A stretch of 64,000 nt of DNA from Absidia repens (lineage: Eukaryota > Mucoromycota > Mucoromycetes > Mucorales > Cunninghamellaceae). The stretch spans positions 248,001-312,000 of the forward strand of contig MCGE01000017.1 in the NCBI GenBank assembly GCA_002105175.1, written 5' to 3'. This document shows positions 1 through 11,159 of this stretch, piece after piece; the first letter of the stretch is position 1, and every line of letters begins with the position of its first letter. A program made the translations under genes and the position numbers. The notes beneath the pieces are model-generated. The model worked only from the letters and a program-made list of their open reading frames with translations. It was not told the origin of the DNA and did no database searches.

Positions 1-340
1 TGTTCTAGATATTAGCTTATTTATTTATATTATATGGGTAGTTGTTAGATTGTTTAATTGATATTATTACTAGTAATAAAATAATTATTTTATCATTATT
101 TTTCAAATTATTGATGTTTATTTTGTATAAAATACATGATAACCGCAAAGCATGAATGTCAATACGGATTTTTGAGATTAGTATTGAATTGTCAATCTTC
201 GGAGTCGTGTCATTATCATGAAAAAGGTATTGCAGGAAAGTTAAAAGGTTGGTGTTATTAGTTTTGTGAGAATAGAAATACTACGATGATGATGATGGTG
301 ATGATGTGTGGTATAAATTATAGTAAAAATTGGACAATTC
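1..340. other. AT-rich intergenic DNA, nothing recognised
   Basis: AT-rich sequence with a short GATGATGATG-type simple run near 285–305. No convincing coding frame, splice pair or RNA gene is visible. It lies just left of the first dispersed-repeat copy. Confidence 0.5.
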
Positions 341-1200
341 CGTTTCTTTCTGCCTCTCAGAAGGATGGGCAACATTTCATTTCCCGCCCACGTGAAAAAA
401 AAACTCTCTCCCACCGTTTTTTTTTTTTTTTTTTTTTTTTTTCGGCTCTCGTTCTTTTTGATTATTTTTTTTCCTTTTATTTTTTCTTCACCATTCAATT
501 TCTATGGAATTATGTTGAACTTAGAATAGTATCAGGACTAGTTTAGAAGGGGGTTCAGCTCAAGGAATACAAGATGCATGGGGAAGCCCTTTCATTTTGG
601 ATCCAGGATTTAGGACCACCATTAGTTGGCTTTCGGATCCTTCATTAGCTTAGTTTAGTGTTAGTGTGTCATACTTTATATCAACATCTCAATAAAATAG
701 CATGTACATGCTTCAATGAAAAATATTCCATAATTCTTTCTCAAGTCTTGTACAGTACAGTACATTGGATATCTTTTTACCATCACTCCATTAGATTGTT
801 GTTGACAACTGTTATGCTCCAATAAAAGATATCCATTTAGACCTTTCTTGTACCTCTTACTATACAAATTCATTTACAATTGTTTCTTTGGATCAGTGTT
901 GACCATTGTTCAGATCTCGTTTTAGTACCCCTCTCATTCTACCTTCAATATTTCCCTAATCATAATGAACCTCCCTCACGTAGTTTTATTAATCAACCAA
1001 AGCTATACCTCTAGTTTTGCCCCTATAAAAATACTATAGTCTCCATCAAATTGGACATACTTTATATATTCGTTCCATCACTCTCACTGCATACGATGTA
1101 ATAAAACAATCCTAAAACCTGAAAAATGTCGAGTGGGCTACTCGCCAAAATGTGAAATGACTGAGGGGACCAATACCTTCACAGTTTTTTTTTTTTTTTC
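340..1200 (+). repeat. Dispersed repeat family, copy A (full-length-like)
   Basis: A copy of a repeat seen about eight times in this window. The 5' motif TTTCCCGCCCACGTG lies at about 380–394. A pyrimidine-rich tract follows (415–490), then the core GGACTAGTTTAGAAGGG (535–551) and GATGCATGGGGAA (573–585), then several AATAAA-containing modules (for example near 690 and 820). The copy ends near a T run at 1184–1199, preceded by a GTGAAATG-type segment also seen near 31165 and 62850. No long open reading frame runs through it, so it looks non-coding. Boundaries are approximate. Confidence 0.8.
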
Positions 1201-2187
1201 ACAAATGAAAACGCTGATCGATGGAACGTTGAACAAGAAACGTATACATCAAGGGAATACCTACTAAAATATAAAACTGCGGTGTCGTTTCATTGAAAGT
1301 GTTGATTCCCATAAAACCTTCCATTTTTTTAACTTGGGAGTACAAAGCGGGAGTGTCTCGTGCTTTTCCCAGTTGGTCTGAGCATAAATAGTCTTAGGCT
1401 ATCGGAGAATGTGTCAACAGAGAAGTCTTTGACACAAGTGAAATTGTAACAAAAAAACTTGTACACCAATAGATTGTCGATGAAGTATGTTTGGGAAGGT
1501 GCTTATATTAACAAGACCACTGTTAAAAAGCCAAAAGCAAAACAGCAAAAGCTGGAGCCAGGAAAAATAGTCTCATCATATTTTTATAATTCAACTTCCT
1601 CATATTGTAGTTGACCCGGTGCCAAGTTTTGTTTGTTTTGAGAATCAATCCTGCAGCCTTTAAATAGCTCGAGATATATTTTATCCAGTGCAACACTTTG
1701 CGTGTATTGCGCATGATTGTTTCTTAGGCAGAACATTTTTTTTTTTTTGGGTAAACTAAAAAGACTACAAAAATACACAGCCTTTCACTAATAGTGAATT
1801 CCAAAATGGCCCTGGCTCAAACACACACTTGATTTCTGTCCATTCGTTCCGACATTTTTTTCAATAGCCGTTGATGTAACCTGATCAACACCAATGATTG
1901 GCCCAATCCTATTACCCCGGATCTCATCAGCAATAAAACATCATTATTTTTCAACAACATAAAAAAGACAACAACGTATACCAAAAATCAGTGAATATGT
2001 AAAAATATATATATAAGATATATATTGCAAATCTTTTATTTCTAAGTCGTATGAGAATAATAATAATAATAATGAATAAATACAAACTGATATGATAATA
2101 AAAAAACTATATAACCCGCCCCTAGTCTACCATACAATAACGAATACTAATAACTATCACTAACTAAATTAATAACAAAGCATCCAT
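1201..2187. other. Intergenic DNA and 3' flank of PDX1
   Basis: Nothing coding was recognised. The last 200 bases are the A/T-rich 3' flank of the leftward PDX1 gene, with TAATAATAATAA simple sequence near 2057 and several T-rich polyadenylation-like stretches. Confidence 0.45.
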
Positions 2188-3337
2188 TTACCAGCCACGC
2201 TTGGACAACTTTTGATCTTCAGTGAGTTCATCCAAGTTGATACCAACCATGGCTTCACCAAGATCTTCAGAGACATCAGCCAACACCTTGGGGTCCTTGT
2301 AATGAGTGACAGCTTGCACAATAGCCTTGGCACGCTTAGCAGGGTCGCCAGACTTGAAGATACCAGAACCGACAAAGACACCATCACAACCCAATTGCAT
2401 CATCAAAGCGGCATCAGCAGGGGTGGCGACACCACCAGCAGCAAAGTTGACAACAGGCAAGCGACCCAAGCGAGCGGTTTCCTTGAGCAAGTGGAAGGGA
2501 GCTTGGAGATCCTTAGCGTAGGCATACAATTCTTCATCGGACATGGAGGCAGCACGACGGATTTCAGCGTTGACAGTACGGATGTGACGGACAGCTTCGA
2601 CAACGTTACCGGTACCGGCTTCACCCTTGGTGCGGATCATGGCAGCACCTTCGCTGATACGACGGAGAGCTTCACCCAAGTTCTTGGCACCGCAAACGTA
2701 AGGTACGTCAAAGTTGTGTTTGAGGATGTGGTTGGCTTCATCGGCAGGAGTCAATACTTCGGATTCATCAATGTAGTCGACACCAACGGATTGAATGATT
2801 TGGGCTTCCACAAAGTGACCAATACGGACCTTGGCCATCACAGGGATAGTCACGGCTTCAATAATTTCCTTGATCATCTTGGGGTCAGACATACGAGCAA
2901 CACCACCTACCATTGAGAAAAGGTTTTATGTAAGTGATAGATTCAAGTCATACCATTTCCCTCATACCCATAAACTAGGTTTGCCCAGCCTTAATATAAC
3001 ACGTCAATTTTTTTTTTTTTTTCGAAAATCAACTTACCGTTCTTACGGATGTCAGCAGGTACACGTTCCAAGGCCATGACAGCACAGGCGCCAGCTTCTT
3101 CAGCAATTCTGGCTTGTTCAGCATCAATGACATCCATAATGACACCACCCTAATAAATGGTAAAATAATGTAAGCCTTCTGCGTACACTTTTTGCGCCAG
3201 TACTCTGTTGTTGTTGTTTTTTTTCTTACCTTCAACATTTGAGCCAAACCAGCCTTGATCATGAACTTGTTAGCAGAAGAGTCAGCGGCTTGTTCACCGT
3301 TAGCATGAAGGTTAGTAGGAATAGCAAAGTCAGACAT
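2188..3337 (-). CDS. SNZ1: Pyridoxal 5'-phosphate synthase subunit PDX1/SNZ
   Basis: Synthase subunit of the DXP-independent vitamin B6 pathway. It makes pyridoxal phosphate from ribose 5-phosphate, glyceraldehyde 3-phosphate and ammonia supplied by the Pdx2/Sno glutaminase, and acts in the cytosol as a dodecamer. Three exons on the complement strand: 3230–3337, 3038–3149 and 2188–2906, joined by GTAAG…AG introns, give 312 residues, a normal length. The (βα)8 barrel is intact. VMAKVRIGH carries the Schiff-base lysine (K99, equivalent to bacterial PdxS K81), [11 protein letters not shown] carries the second catalytic lysine, and a glycine-rich phosphate-binding stretch lies near the C-terminus ([22 protein letters not shown]). 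The start ATG (3335–3337) gives the family's typical short N-terminus before the barrel. No partner glutaminase gene is in the window. The identification is secure. Confidence 0.96.
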
Positions 3338-3429
3338 GATAGATATAAATGTGGAGAGAGAGTTTTTTAAAAAAAAAAAATTAGAGAGAAAAAAAGGAAA
3401 AGAAAAGAAAAAAAAACCAAGTCCCGGCC

Positions 3430-3448
3430 TGACTCACCTTTATATATT
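3430..3448 (-). promoter_or_regulatory. Candidate TATA box and Gcn4/AP-1-type site upstream of PDX1
   Basis: On the complement strand AATATATAAAG (about 3438–3448) lies roughly 100 bases upstream of the PDX1 ATG. TGAGTCA, the Gcn4/AP-1 consensus heptamer, directly follows it (3430–3436 on the plus strand as TGACTCA). The TATA assignment is reasonable from position. The heptamer is a single motif and could be chance. Confidence 0.4.
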
Positions 3449-4541
3449 TCTTTGTCTAGCAAGGTTTGGTAATAAAAACCATTTTGGGCCAATCATTTAT
3501 GATATTGTTCAGTCGCCGACACGTGATTGTGGGATTTTTTTTCAAATGTCTGTTGTTTCTCCGCTTTCAAGGATTTATGATGGACAACTTGCCATTTGGT
3601 CATAACAATCAAACGACCGGGGGTTCGGCTTTAAGGAAGTTATAATAAACATGTATGTAACATGACTCTTTTTTGTTATTCTTTCATCTTCCTTTCCCAA
3701 AGTCTTGATCTTCACGCTATGTGCGAATTCACTTTATATGCTAGTAAACGGCGGTAAAGACAGACAGGGTTCATCTCCGATTTCTTTATTTTATTTTTTT
3801 ACTGTATATATTTCCAAATTCAGCAGCTTCCTCCAGATCCCCCGTCGCCATTCTCACTTTTCCTCTTCCAATGGAAACTGTTATGCATGGGCGGGTCAGA
3901 GTCACATCGCGGGTAATCATAATAATGAATTGATTCGTGGTTAGCGAATGGTAGCAATGCCTCTCCTGAAATTTCAAAAAAGTGAACGGTGCAAGAGTGA
4001 AAGAGCGAGAGATCCAGGCACAAAAATCAGGTATATCATATGAAATATTTTTCTATTTGACAGATTTCAGTCCTGCGGACAAAACAGTTTCATTGGTTTG
4101 GATCATACATAAAAGTAAATATTTACGTTCCCCTTCGTCATACATACATCTTTGCGTCAAATAAAAATTATCTTCACCATCAAATCAAATCATCACAAAA
4201 TAATAAAATAATAAAATAATAAAAAACACGGAAGACATTGATTAGGGATATAAAACAAGACGATAAAAAAATGATATTTATTTGTACAAAAACAGGGTAA
4301 AATGTGTAAGGATTATTTTGCGGCGAAGATTGACTAAGCTACTAATACATTAAGGGAAGTGGAATGACTAAACTACTAATAAAAGATATATATTAGCTAC
4401 ATCAGTGTTCCGGAGAGAGAGGGGAGAAGGGGCAGTTATGATACAAATAAGACTATATACAATCATCAAGACGTGATCCATTCCTATATACTATTGATTT
4501 TTCTAGAGTCCATACCCGAGAACGTCGTTGTCGCCAATCGA
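3449..4541. other. Intergenic DNA between PDX1 and the RING/TRAF gene
   Basis: PDX1 upstream region followed by the 3' flank of the next leftward gene. Contains short AATAAAATAATAAAA repeats near 4200. No credible coding frame was found. Confidence 0.45.
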
Positions 4542-6725
4542 TCAATGTCCTCGCGTGTGTTTCGATAATAAAGTTGATGCCAAAACATACATTGGCCGAC
4601 TAGAAGTGGTTTGTGTTCCATCAACACCATTATTGTTCGTAATTTCCATTACTGTTGTTGTAGTAGTCTCGTGATCATTGCTATTCTTGTTGTTGTTACT
4701 GTTGCTGCTAATTGCTGCCTTTTGTTGCCGTTTGTTCGGACCATCTCCACTATCTGCTGATTTCGGTTTTCCAAATCGATCACCACTATTACTATGCCCC
4801 TTTGCTTTTATTATTCCAGATTTGCGTCCATGGTGTGATGGTGATAAAAACGGAGAGCCTTCAACAATCGGAGGTAGTTCTTCCAAAAACTTGGTCACAT
4901 CGTCTAAATTCTTAAATGAGTACGAAAGCTGGTTGTTGTTAGCAGGTGTTGTAGTTGTTGTTGGTGGAGACGATATTGATTTCGATGATGAGGTGGATTG
5001 GCGGCGGCGTGAAGTATGGACGGGTTCTGTTGGAGTGGCGGCGTTTGCGTTTGAGTAAGTCGGTAATGATGTTGACATGGATATGGGCGGTGTTCCTGTT
5101 GATGTGACCATGTTGACATCCTTGTCATCCTCTTGTTTGTTGGCGATGTGAAGAGCGTGTAGAATTGCTTCGGTTGTCAGACTAGATCCACTAGAGCTAC
5201 GCTGCCGATACATCCTTAATGCACCGTGGGCAAGTTGCTTGTTTTTGCTGTACCGAATAATTTTTCCGTTGGTTGAGCGTTTTGGTGCAACAGCTGATGA
5301 CGAGGGTGGTTGTATTGACGTTGATGTTGGTGGAAGAGGGGATTGTGGTGGTGGTATTACGTTGGTGACGGTGGAAGGCATTGTCGATAATCCTGTTTCG
5401 GTCTTGAGAGACTGTGGTTCTTGGATTGCTGAATTGGTGTGTAGAGAAATAGTTGGGTTATGAGAAGAAAGGTCCGTGGTATTTCTGTTGTTGTCGTTCA
5501 TGATGGTTGTAGGGTATGAAGGGGTATTCTGGACATTGTTTTCTGCTGCAGTGACCGACAAGTAATTGTTGTTAAACATCTGATGAAAGAGTGCCATTTC
5601 ATCCATTGAAGAATCAGTAGAAGAGTCCATCAAAGTATCTTGAGTTCTATCTGACTTATTATCGCTCCTGATGTTTTCCACGATGTCCTTCGTATCGGGG
5701 TATTGTTGCTGTTGCTGTTGTTGTTGCTGTTGCTGTTGTTGTTGCTGTTGCTGTTGTTGTTGATGTTGCTGTTGTTGCTGTTGTTGTTGCTGTTGCTGTT
5801 GTTGTTGCTGTTGCTGTTGTTGTTGATGTTGCTGTTGTTGCTGTTGTTGTTGCTGTTGTTGCTGTTGCTGTTCAAGTTGCAGTTTCATAGAGTTGCACTG
5901 AATTTCGAGCAGGCGTATCCGTTCATGTAGTTTCCCGCAGTAATCTTCACAGTGATGGCCTACAGCATGCAATGTACCAACAAAAGGACAGCCATGTTGG
6001 AAGAATAAACATCGAAAGGACGAGCAGGTTGAATCATGATTCGCACTATCTTTTCGAAGGTAAGGTTGGCATTGTTTCGATGAGTTTGGGCAGGCAATAA
6101 GTTCATGAAGGCATTGCGTTCTATGTTGATCGATATCCATAAGTTTGATATATTCCGGACAGCCTCTATGAGAGTTTGGGCAAGGAATGCTTTGGTGATG
6201 ACACTATAAAATAGAGAATACCAATTAATATTTTCATTCCGCAGGGGATATTGCCGATTGCCAACCTACCGATTGAGAGTGGCTGTCTTCCAGTAGTCCT
6301 TCCCAAATGCAACCCGTAGAATGATATATACAACGAGCACGAAGTCGGTTGATTTGACGTTTGACAAATTTGGAAAGTTGAAACGATGTTTTGTCAAGGG
6401 GTTCTAAACATGATGGGCAAGATTCTTTGTTGTAATTGGCGAGACAAGGGCGGCAAAACATATGGTCTAAGAAAGAAGCAGTTCAGAATGTGGAGTCTAT
6501 GCAGCTACCTTATTTATATTCATACCTTCAGAGCAATGAACTTGCATAGGATCATTTAAAATATCTATTTGTTTTGTTGTAAAAAAGAAAAAAGGATGAG
6601 TTTCGGCAGTACAAGAAGCGCTTGAGATAATGCATAGAAGTGGCTGTTCGATGCTTACCAGTACATAATCCACATAATAGCTCGGGGCACGGAGTCTCCA
6701 ACAGCACGTCCTTTTTCCTGTTCAT
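4542..6725 (-). CDS. RING finger / TRAF-type zinc finger protein with polyglutamine tract
   Basis: Probable ubiquitin E3 ligase or signalling adaptor; substrate unknown. Four exons on the complement strand (6659–6725, 6526–6564, 6270–6466, 4542–6203) join cleanly. The start at 6725 is chosen because an in-frame TGA lies four codons upstream. The N-terminus is a C3HC4-type RING (CGLC…CSEDHMFCRPC…CPSC, about residues 18–55). It is followed by a basic linker and TRAF-type zinc fingers rich in Cys and His (about residues 75–180). Then comes a glutamine run of about 55 residues interrupted by two histidines (5700–5873), and a long Ser/Thr/Asn-rich C-terminal half with no recognised domain. No TRAF MATH domain is seen. 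The RING plus TRAF fingers are clear from cysteine spacing; the cellular role is not. Confidence 0.8.
5700..5873 (-). repeat. Polyglutamine-coding CAG/CAA tract with internal 63-bp duplication
   Basis: Imperfect CAG/CAA repeat inside the RING/TRAF gene. The two histidine codons that interrupt it are 63 bases apart (near 5763 and 5826), and the pattern of CAG and CAA codons around them is repeated. This points to a segmental duplication rather than simple triplet slippage. Confidence 0.75.
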
Positions 6726-7700
6726 ATATGGAATTCAAAAGCGATAGAAATGGTATTCGTAGGAAAGGTGAATGTTAGGGTCAAATAAAAAGAAAGAAGA
6801 GACGCGTGCTGCCTACCATTTTCTTTTTTGTATTCGCACTCCGATGACCACCCAAAATCCTGTTCCTGGTTTTTGCTACTAATATGAAGTGAAAAGAATG
6901 TCTTACCTAGCAATTTAGCGATGCTATTTAAATACAATAGTATGGACTTTTAAATGACGTTCTTCATAGTGAGGGATTGAGATAAAGTAAGTGAAAAATG
7001 TAATTACGAATTATAGTTTTCGTATGTTGCCTCTTTTTTTTTCTTTTTTTTTTTACCACACGTTCTCAAAATTTATTCGGCTGAGTTAAAAAACATCCAT
7101 CATAATCCTGTCTGCTTGAAGGGACAAGATTATTATTATCGTCATCAAAGGACAGACGATTGCATGTTTGGGCCAAAATAATATTAAAACTAGGCCCTAC
7201 CGGGTATCAGGGGTATATTGTTGAAATGTGATTTTTGATGAAATTAGCCCCCCCTTCTCATCAGTTTGGCGCTGAATACGCAGCCCGACCCCCTTTGAGG
7301 CTCAATTGACTTTAGTTTAGGCTTTTTTTTACGCCATATGCAAAAATAAAAATAACGAGCTAGATATATGCAATATTTCCCGCGTAGCAAAGACTGCCTT
7401 GGTGCATTGTATGGGTTGATTAATATGAATAGTAGAGCAGGAATAGCGCCACATTTCATATCATGTGAGCTAGGATAGTCAGCCGGTCACTATGTCTCAA
7501 TGAGCTGGGCAAGTAGTCATAAATAAGCTAAAAGCATGATGCAAAATTCTTAATAGCGGCGACTACAAACACAGAATGAGCTATATTTACTAATATGATT
7601 GGCCAAACCGGAAGAAGTCAATCTTTGATAGTATATGGACTGAGGTTTTTAACCGGTCTCTGGTGGGTAGACACAAGAGTAGGGAAATAGTCAGAGTGGT
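6726..7700. other. Intergenic DNA, possibly containing the distal end of repeat copy B
   Basis: Upstream region of the RING/TRAF gene, then AT-rich DNA. The stretch around 7220–7260 weakly resembles the reverse complement of the repeat family's 3' module, so copy B may extend this far. No gene was recognised. Confidence 0.35.
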
Positions 7701-8375
7701 GAACTAAAAATCATGTATTTGATACTACACTGACAATAGGTGCATTTCTAATATTCGATGGGTCAGAGGATGGTTGATAGAAAGGCAATATTTTATTGAA
7801 GAATATAGACAGATGTTAAAACCAAAGGTGAGGGCTTCATTGTAACCAAGGATTCAATGGAAGGACCAATTGGATGAAGTGTAAGGAAAACTAAAACGAA
7901 ATTTCTACCAAATAGGAGTCAAGAGAATGTACAGTGCAAAACAAAACAATGACTAAAGAGATATCTGTTACCGAAGTACAACAGTCAACACTAATCAAAA
8001 AGGAGAGATGGCAGTAAAAGAGATCTATGACACAAGACTTGAAAGAGACTAATGGGACAATTTTTCATTGAAGCAAGAAAAAGAGATATATTTTATTCAG
8101 ATGTAGTTACAAGCTATGGACAAACTAACACTAGATTAAGCTAATGAAGGCTCCAATTAGCCAACTAATGGTGGTTCAGAATGCTAGTTCCAAAATGAAA
8201 GGGCTTCCCCATGCATCTTGTAATCCCTGAACTGAAATCCCTTCTAAACTAGTCCTAATACTATTCTAAGGACAACATATCCCCGTAGGAGCCACAATTA
8301 TGACGAATTATGAGAGGGAAATGAAAAGAAAGAGAGAGGAAAATAAACATAAAAATCATGTGGGCTGGATTTGAA
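7700..8375 (-). repeat. Dispersed repeat family, copy B (reverse orientation)
   Basis: Reverse-complement copy. The core reads CCCTTCTAAACTAGTCC (about 8239–8255) and TTCCCCATGCATCTTG (8206–8221). The 5' motif is near 8357–8372 as CATGTGGGCTGGATTTG, where the CACGTG of other copies has become CATGTG. The segment 7757–7865 aligns well with 62365–62450 of copy H reversed (shared CAGAGGATGG, TTTTATTG, AAAGGTGAGGG and TTCATTGT), showing that the element is about 1 kb rather than only the core. The left boundary is uncertain. Confidence 0.8.
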
Positions 8376-9390
8376 TTGGGTTTTTTTTGGTCTCTGGTGA
8401 GATGATTTGGTTTGCAATTATTATTATATATATATGTGTTTTTACAACAATCAATATCGTCAATCTAGTGGTCCCCCTCCCATGACAGTGACCATCACCA
8501 TTCAATATCGCACGCATGGTCTTTCTCTTTTATTAATGTCTTTGCAGACAAGATGGAGCAATTAGGGCCTAGTCCCTTCCTTGGAAAATAATTCATCACG
8601 CACCGTATAACAGCTCACCCACTTTGATCGGACTAGTTTACCTGGAGACATCATTTGTTTATTCTACAAGAAGGGACTCCCACTCCAACACTCCTCACAC
8701 AGTCACCAACACGCGTACAGATAAAAGTCCCAACTTTACGTAGACATCATGATATTACCTTGAGATCAGTTTATTTAGCTGTAATAGTTTATGTGTCTAT
8801 TGAATAAACTATATCCAGTGTTTTTGCTCATACATTGTCTCACACTTGTTGAATTTGTTTTGTTGAATTTATATGCTCATGTTATACCGTACAATGCTTA
8901 TGCATGTACAGGAAAAAAAAAAAAAGGTATAATGTGAGGTGGCGTCGATCAACCATCAAGTTCAGCGATCAATTTACATACTTAATTATAGGAATGACAA
9001 CAATTTCTTGTATGATTTAGAAACTGACTGTGGTGGACCATGCAAAAGGAACAGTGAAGGATGTATATGATAATAATAATAAAAAATAAGCTACGATGGA
9101 CGCATAAAACCATGATAATTGACAGGCACAGGAAGGCATTCAGTTTACCCCTGTAACATTCTTCTGGTGAACATATTTAAGGTTACAATCCCTCTTCAGT
9201 TAAAGCCGATCACTCTAAATTCTCAAGACATTTTCTTTTATAAGAACACAAAAGAACTAATCATGCAACTTTGTTCCCTTTCGCCATTTCTATCACATTA
9301 CGTGATCAAACAATTTATTGTCAAATAAACTAACTATCCTTAATATTTTCTGTGAGGCCCAAATTTTTTACTTTCTTGCTGAGCTGCGCC
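8376..9390. other. Intergenic DNA
   Basis: AT-rich sequence with no convincing coding frame or RNA gene. A short A run sits at about 8913–8925. Confidence 0.45.
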
Positions 9391-9422
<32 letters not shown>

Positions 9423-9427
9423 TTCAC

Positions 9428-9484
<57 letters not shown>
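9391..9484. repeat. (CACATA)n microsatellite
   Basis: About fifteen copies of a six-base unit CACATA/ACACAT, broken by a single TT near 9423. The tract is almost perfectly alternating pyrimidine–purine. It lies about 165 bases beyond the Dcc1 stop codon. Confidence 0.95.
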
Positions 9485-9649
9485 ATCATTACAAAAAAGA
9501 GTTTGAATTGAATTGGTTTTTATTGAGTAGAGAGAATATAAATATAAATAAAGTAAATGAGAGATAAAATAGTATTGTACATGTATCAGCTAGATGCGTT
9601 GGGGAAAGTGGGAGACGGGATGGGATATATATATATATGAATTCTAATT

Positions 9650-10901
9650 CTACTTGATTCGACTACCGTACACCGATCTGTTTCCGACTTTTTGTACCCG
9701 AGTGAATTTCAGCATCAAGGCATCCCGGTGTTTTTCATCGCGAGCCAGGTCATTGATATAAGGATAAATGTCATTTGCCGCCCATTGCGATTTTTCCATA
9801 AACAACCTGGTAAAGCGTTCAGCAGGATCCGTGGGTAATTCAGACACTGGGAAGTACGAAATGTAAAGTTGTGGTTCCTGTAGTACGTGTCGTTCCGTCG
9901 TGTAATATAATCCTTCTAATACAGAGAGTGTCGGCCGAATATCCAGTACCAGCATTGTCAATTTTGCCCATGTCTCCATAAAATCCTGTAGTTTCCATTC
10001 CCGACCCTAACATATGTAATAAAAGATACATGCGTATTGAATATATCATCTCTGGAATATCTCTTCTTTTCACTTTTTGTAAGGGCCTTACTTTTTCCAT
10101 TTCTAATACAATAGATCCCAAAAACCGGGTCACCTTGAAGTTATCCAAGCAAAGCGATGACGATGTCATGTCAGTCATAAACGCCTGTAGAAAAGCTAGC
10201 CGGACGGGGTCAGGCACCGTGGCAAAATCTTGATCCAAACAGGCATGTGCTTCTTCAAGAGACAAGGCGCGGACATCGTAGCCCAAGATGGTCGCATTGG
10301 TTGCAAGTCCGTCGAGCATATGGTGGAGATATGTAGTATCGATACATCGATGATAATTGTCCAGTACAAACGAGTTCATATCCGCTAGAGCACGTTCTAG
10401 TTCAACTTGACTTGCTTGCACAATCGATAAAAGTTGATCAAAGGTATAAAAAGTGGGAGGACTGGTAGTTGATAACTGCTGATCAGAAGTTGATTCATTT
10501 TCAGGTCCAGAGTAGAGGGTATTGGCGAGGAGAGTGTTGAGTCGTCCAATACGGGCTTTGCAAGGCAGGAGTTCAACGGTGCTGGATAGATCATCGTACA
10601 CATGCCATTCATCCGTTTCATCCATTGTGCTAAGAACCATCGAATTGGATGTATTCACCTGTCGTACAGTGTAGGTTGATGTTTCAGTACACAGCACTGC
10701 TTCATCATCCGGCAAACCTTTGATCGTGACACTATATACAGAAGAGTTAGCTGCCTATGTATTTGTTGTTATGGTTGTTGTTGCTGCTATGAAGTACTAC
10801 CTTGTGCCAGACTCGAATTCTTGTAACAGTTCTTCGGTGCCAAGTTCAATGAGCCTGAAACTACCCTTCACAAAATCAGTGGAATAGACGAGATCAGGCA
10901 T
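9650..10901 (-). CDS. DCC1: Sister chromatid cohesion protein Dcc1 (Ctf18–Dcc1–Ctf8 clamp loader subunit)
   Basis: Subunit of the alternative RFC clamp loader (Ctf18-RFC), which loads PCNA at replication forks and supports cohesion and checkpoint signalling in the nucleus. Three exons on the complement strand (10801–10901, 10092–10731, 9650–10006) give 365 residues, in the family's usual range. Recognisable features are the N-terminal strand-rich start (MPDLVYSTDF…KGSFRLIEL), the central stretch ending in VLEMEK, and the C-terminal winged-helix region. That region contains a W-x5-PYI segment (…SQWAANDIYPYINDL) and a short basic end that in the family contacts Ctf18 and DNA polymerase epsilon. 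All intron junctions keep frame. Dcc1 sequences are poorly conserved; the assignment rests on overall architecture and C-terminal motifs. Confidence 0.78.
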
Positions 10902-11159
10902 CAAAGCAAAATAAATAATGAGAAGCGTGTTTCAAAAAAAAAAATGGAAGTCGCGGTAGTCATTCCATCAAAAAAAAAATCCAGCCCTCTAAAATTGAAT
11001 TCCCGATCGTTGGGTCTTCACACAACCACTAGACAAAATCAATTCACAAACGACATACATAAAGACTTTACAAGACACATGATTTTTTATTAATTAATTA
11101 ATAATATAAATTTCAAAAGGTAAATGACTAAAAAGAAAAAAGAAAGACCACCACAACTA

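Noticed and set aside
373..394. Calling the repeat family a proven tRNA-derived SINE
   Set aside because: A B-box-like sequence is present but no A box or tRNA fold was found, and target-site duplications could not be established by eye.
286..546. 86-codon plus-strand open frame
   Set aside because: It is mostly translation of a T run and lies within repeat copy A; the frame is not conserved in other copies.
2212..2916. 234-codon plus-strand open frame opposite PDX1
   Set aside because: Exact antisense of the conserved PDX1 exon; long antisense frames are common in biased coding sequence, and the product has no recognisable features.
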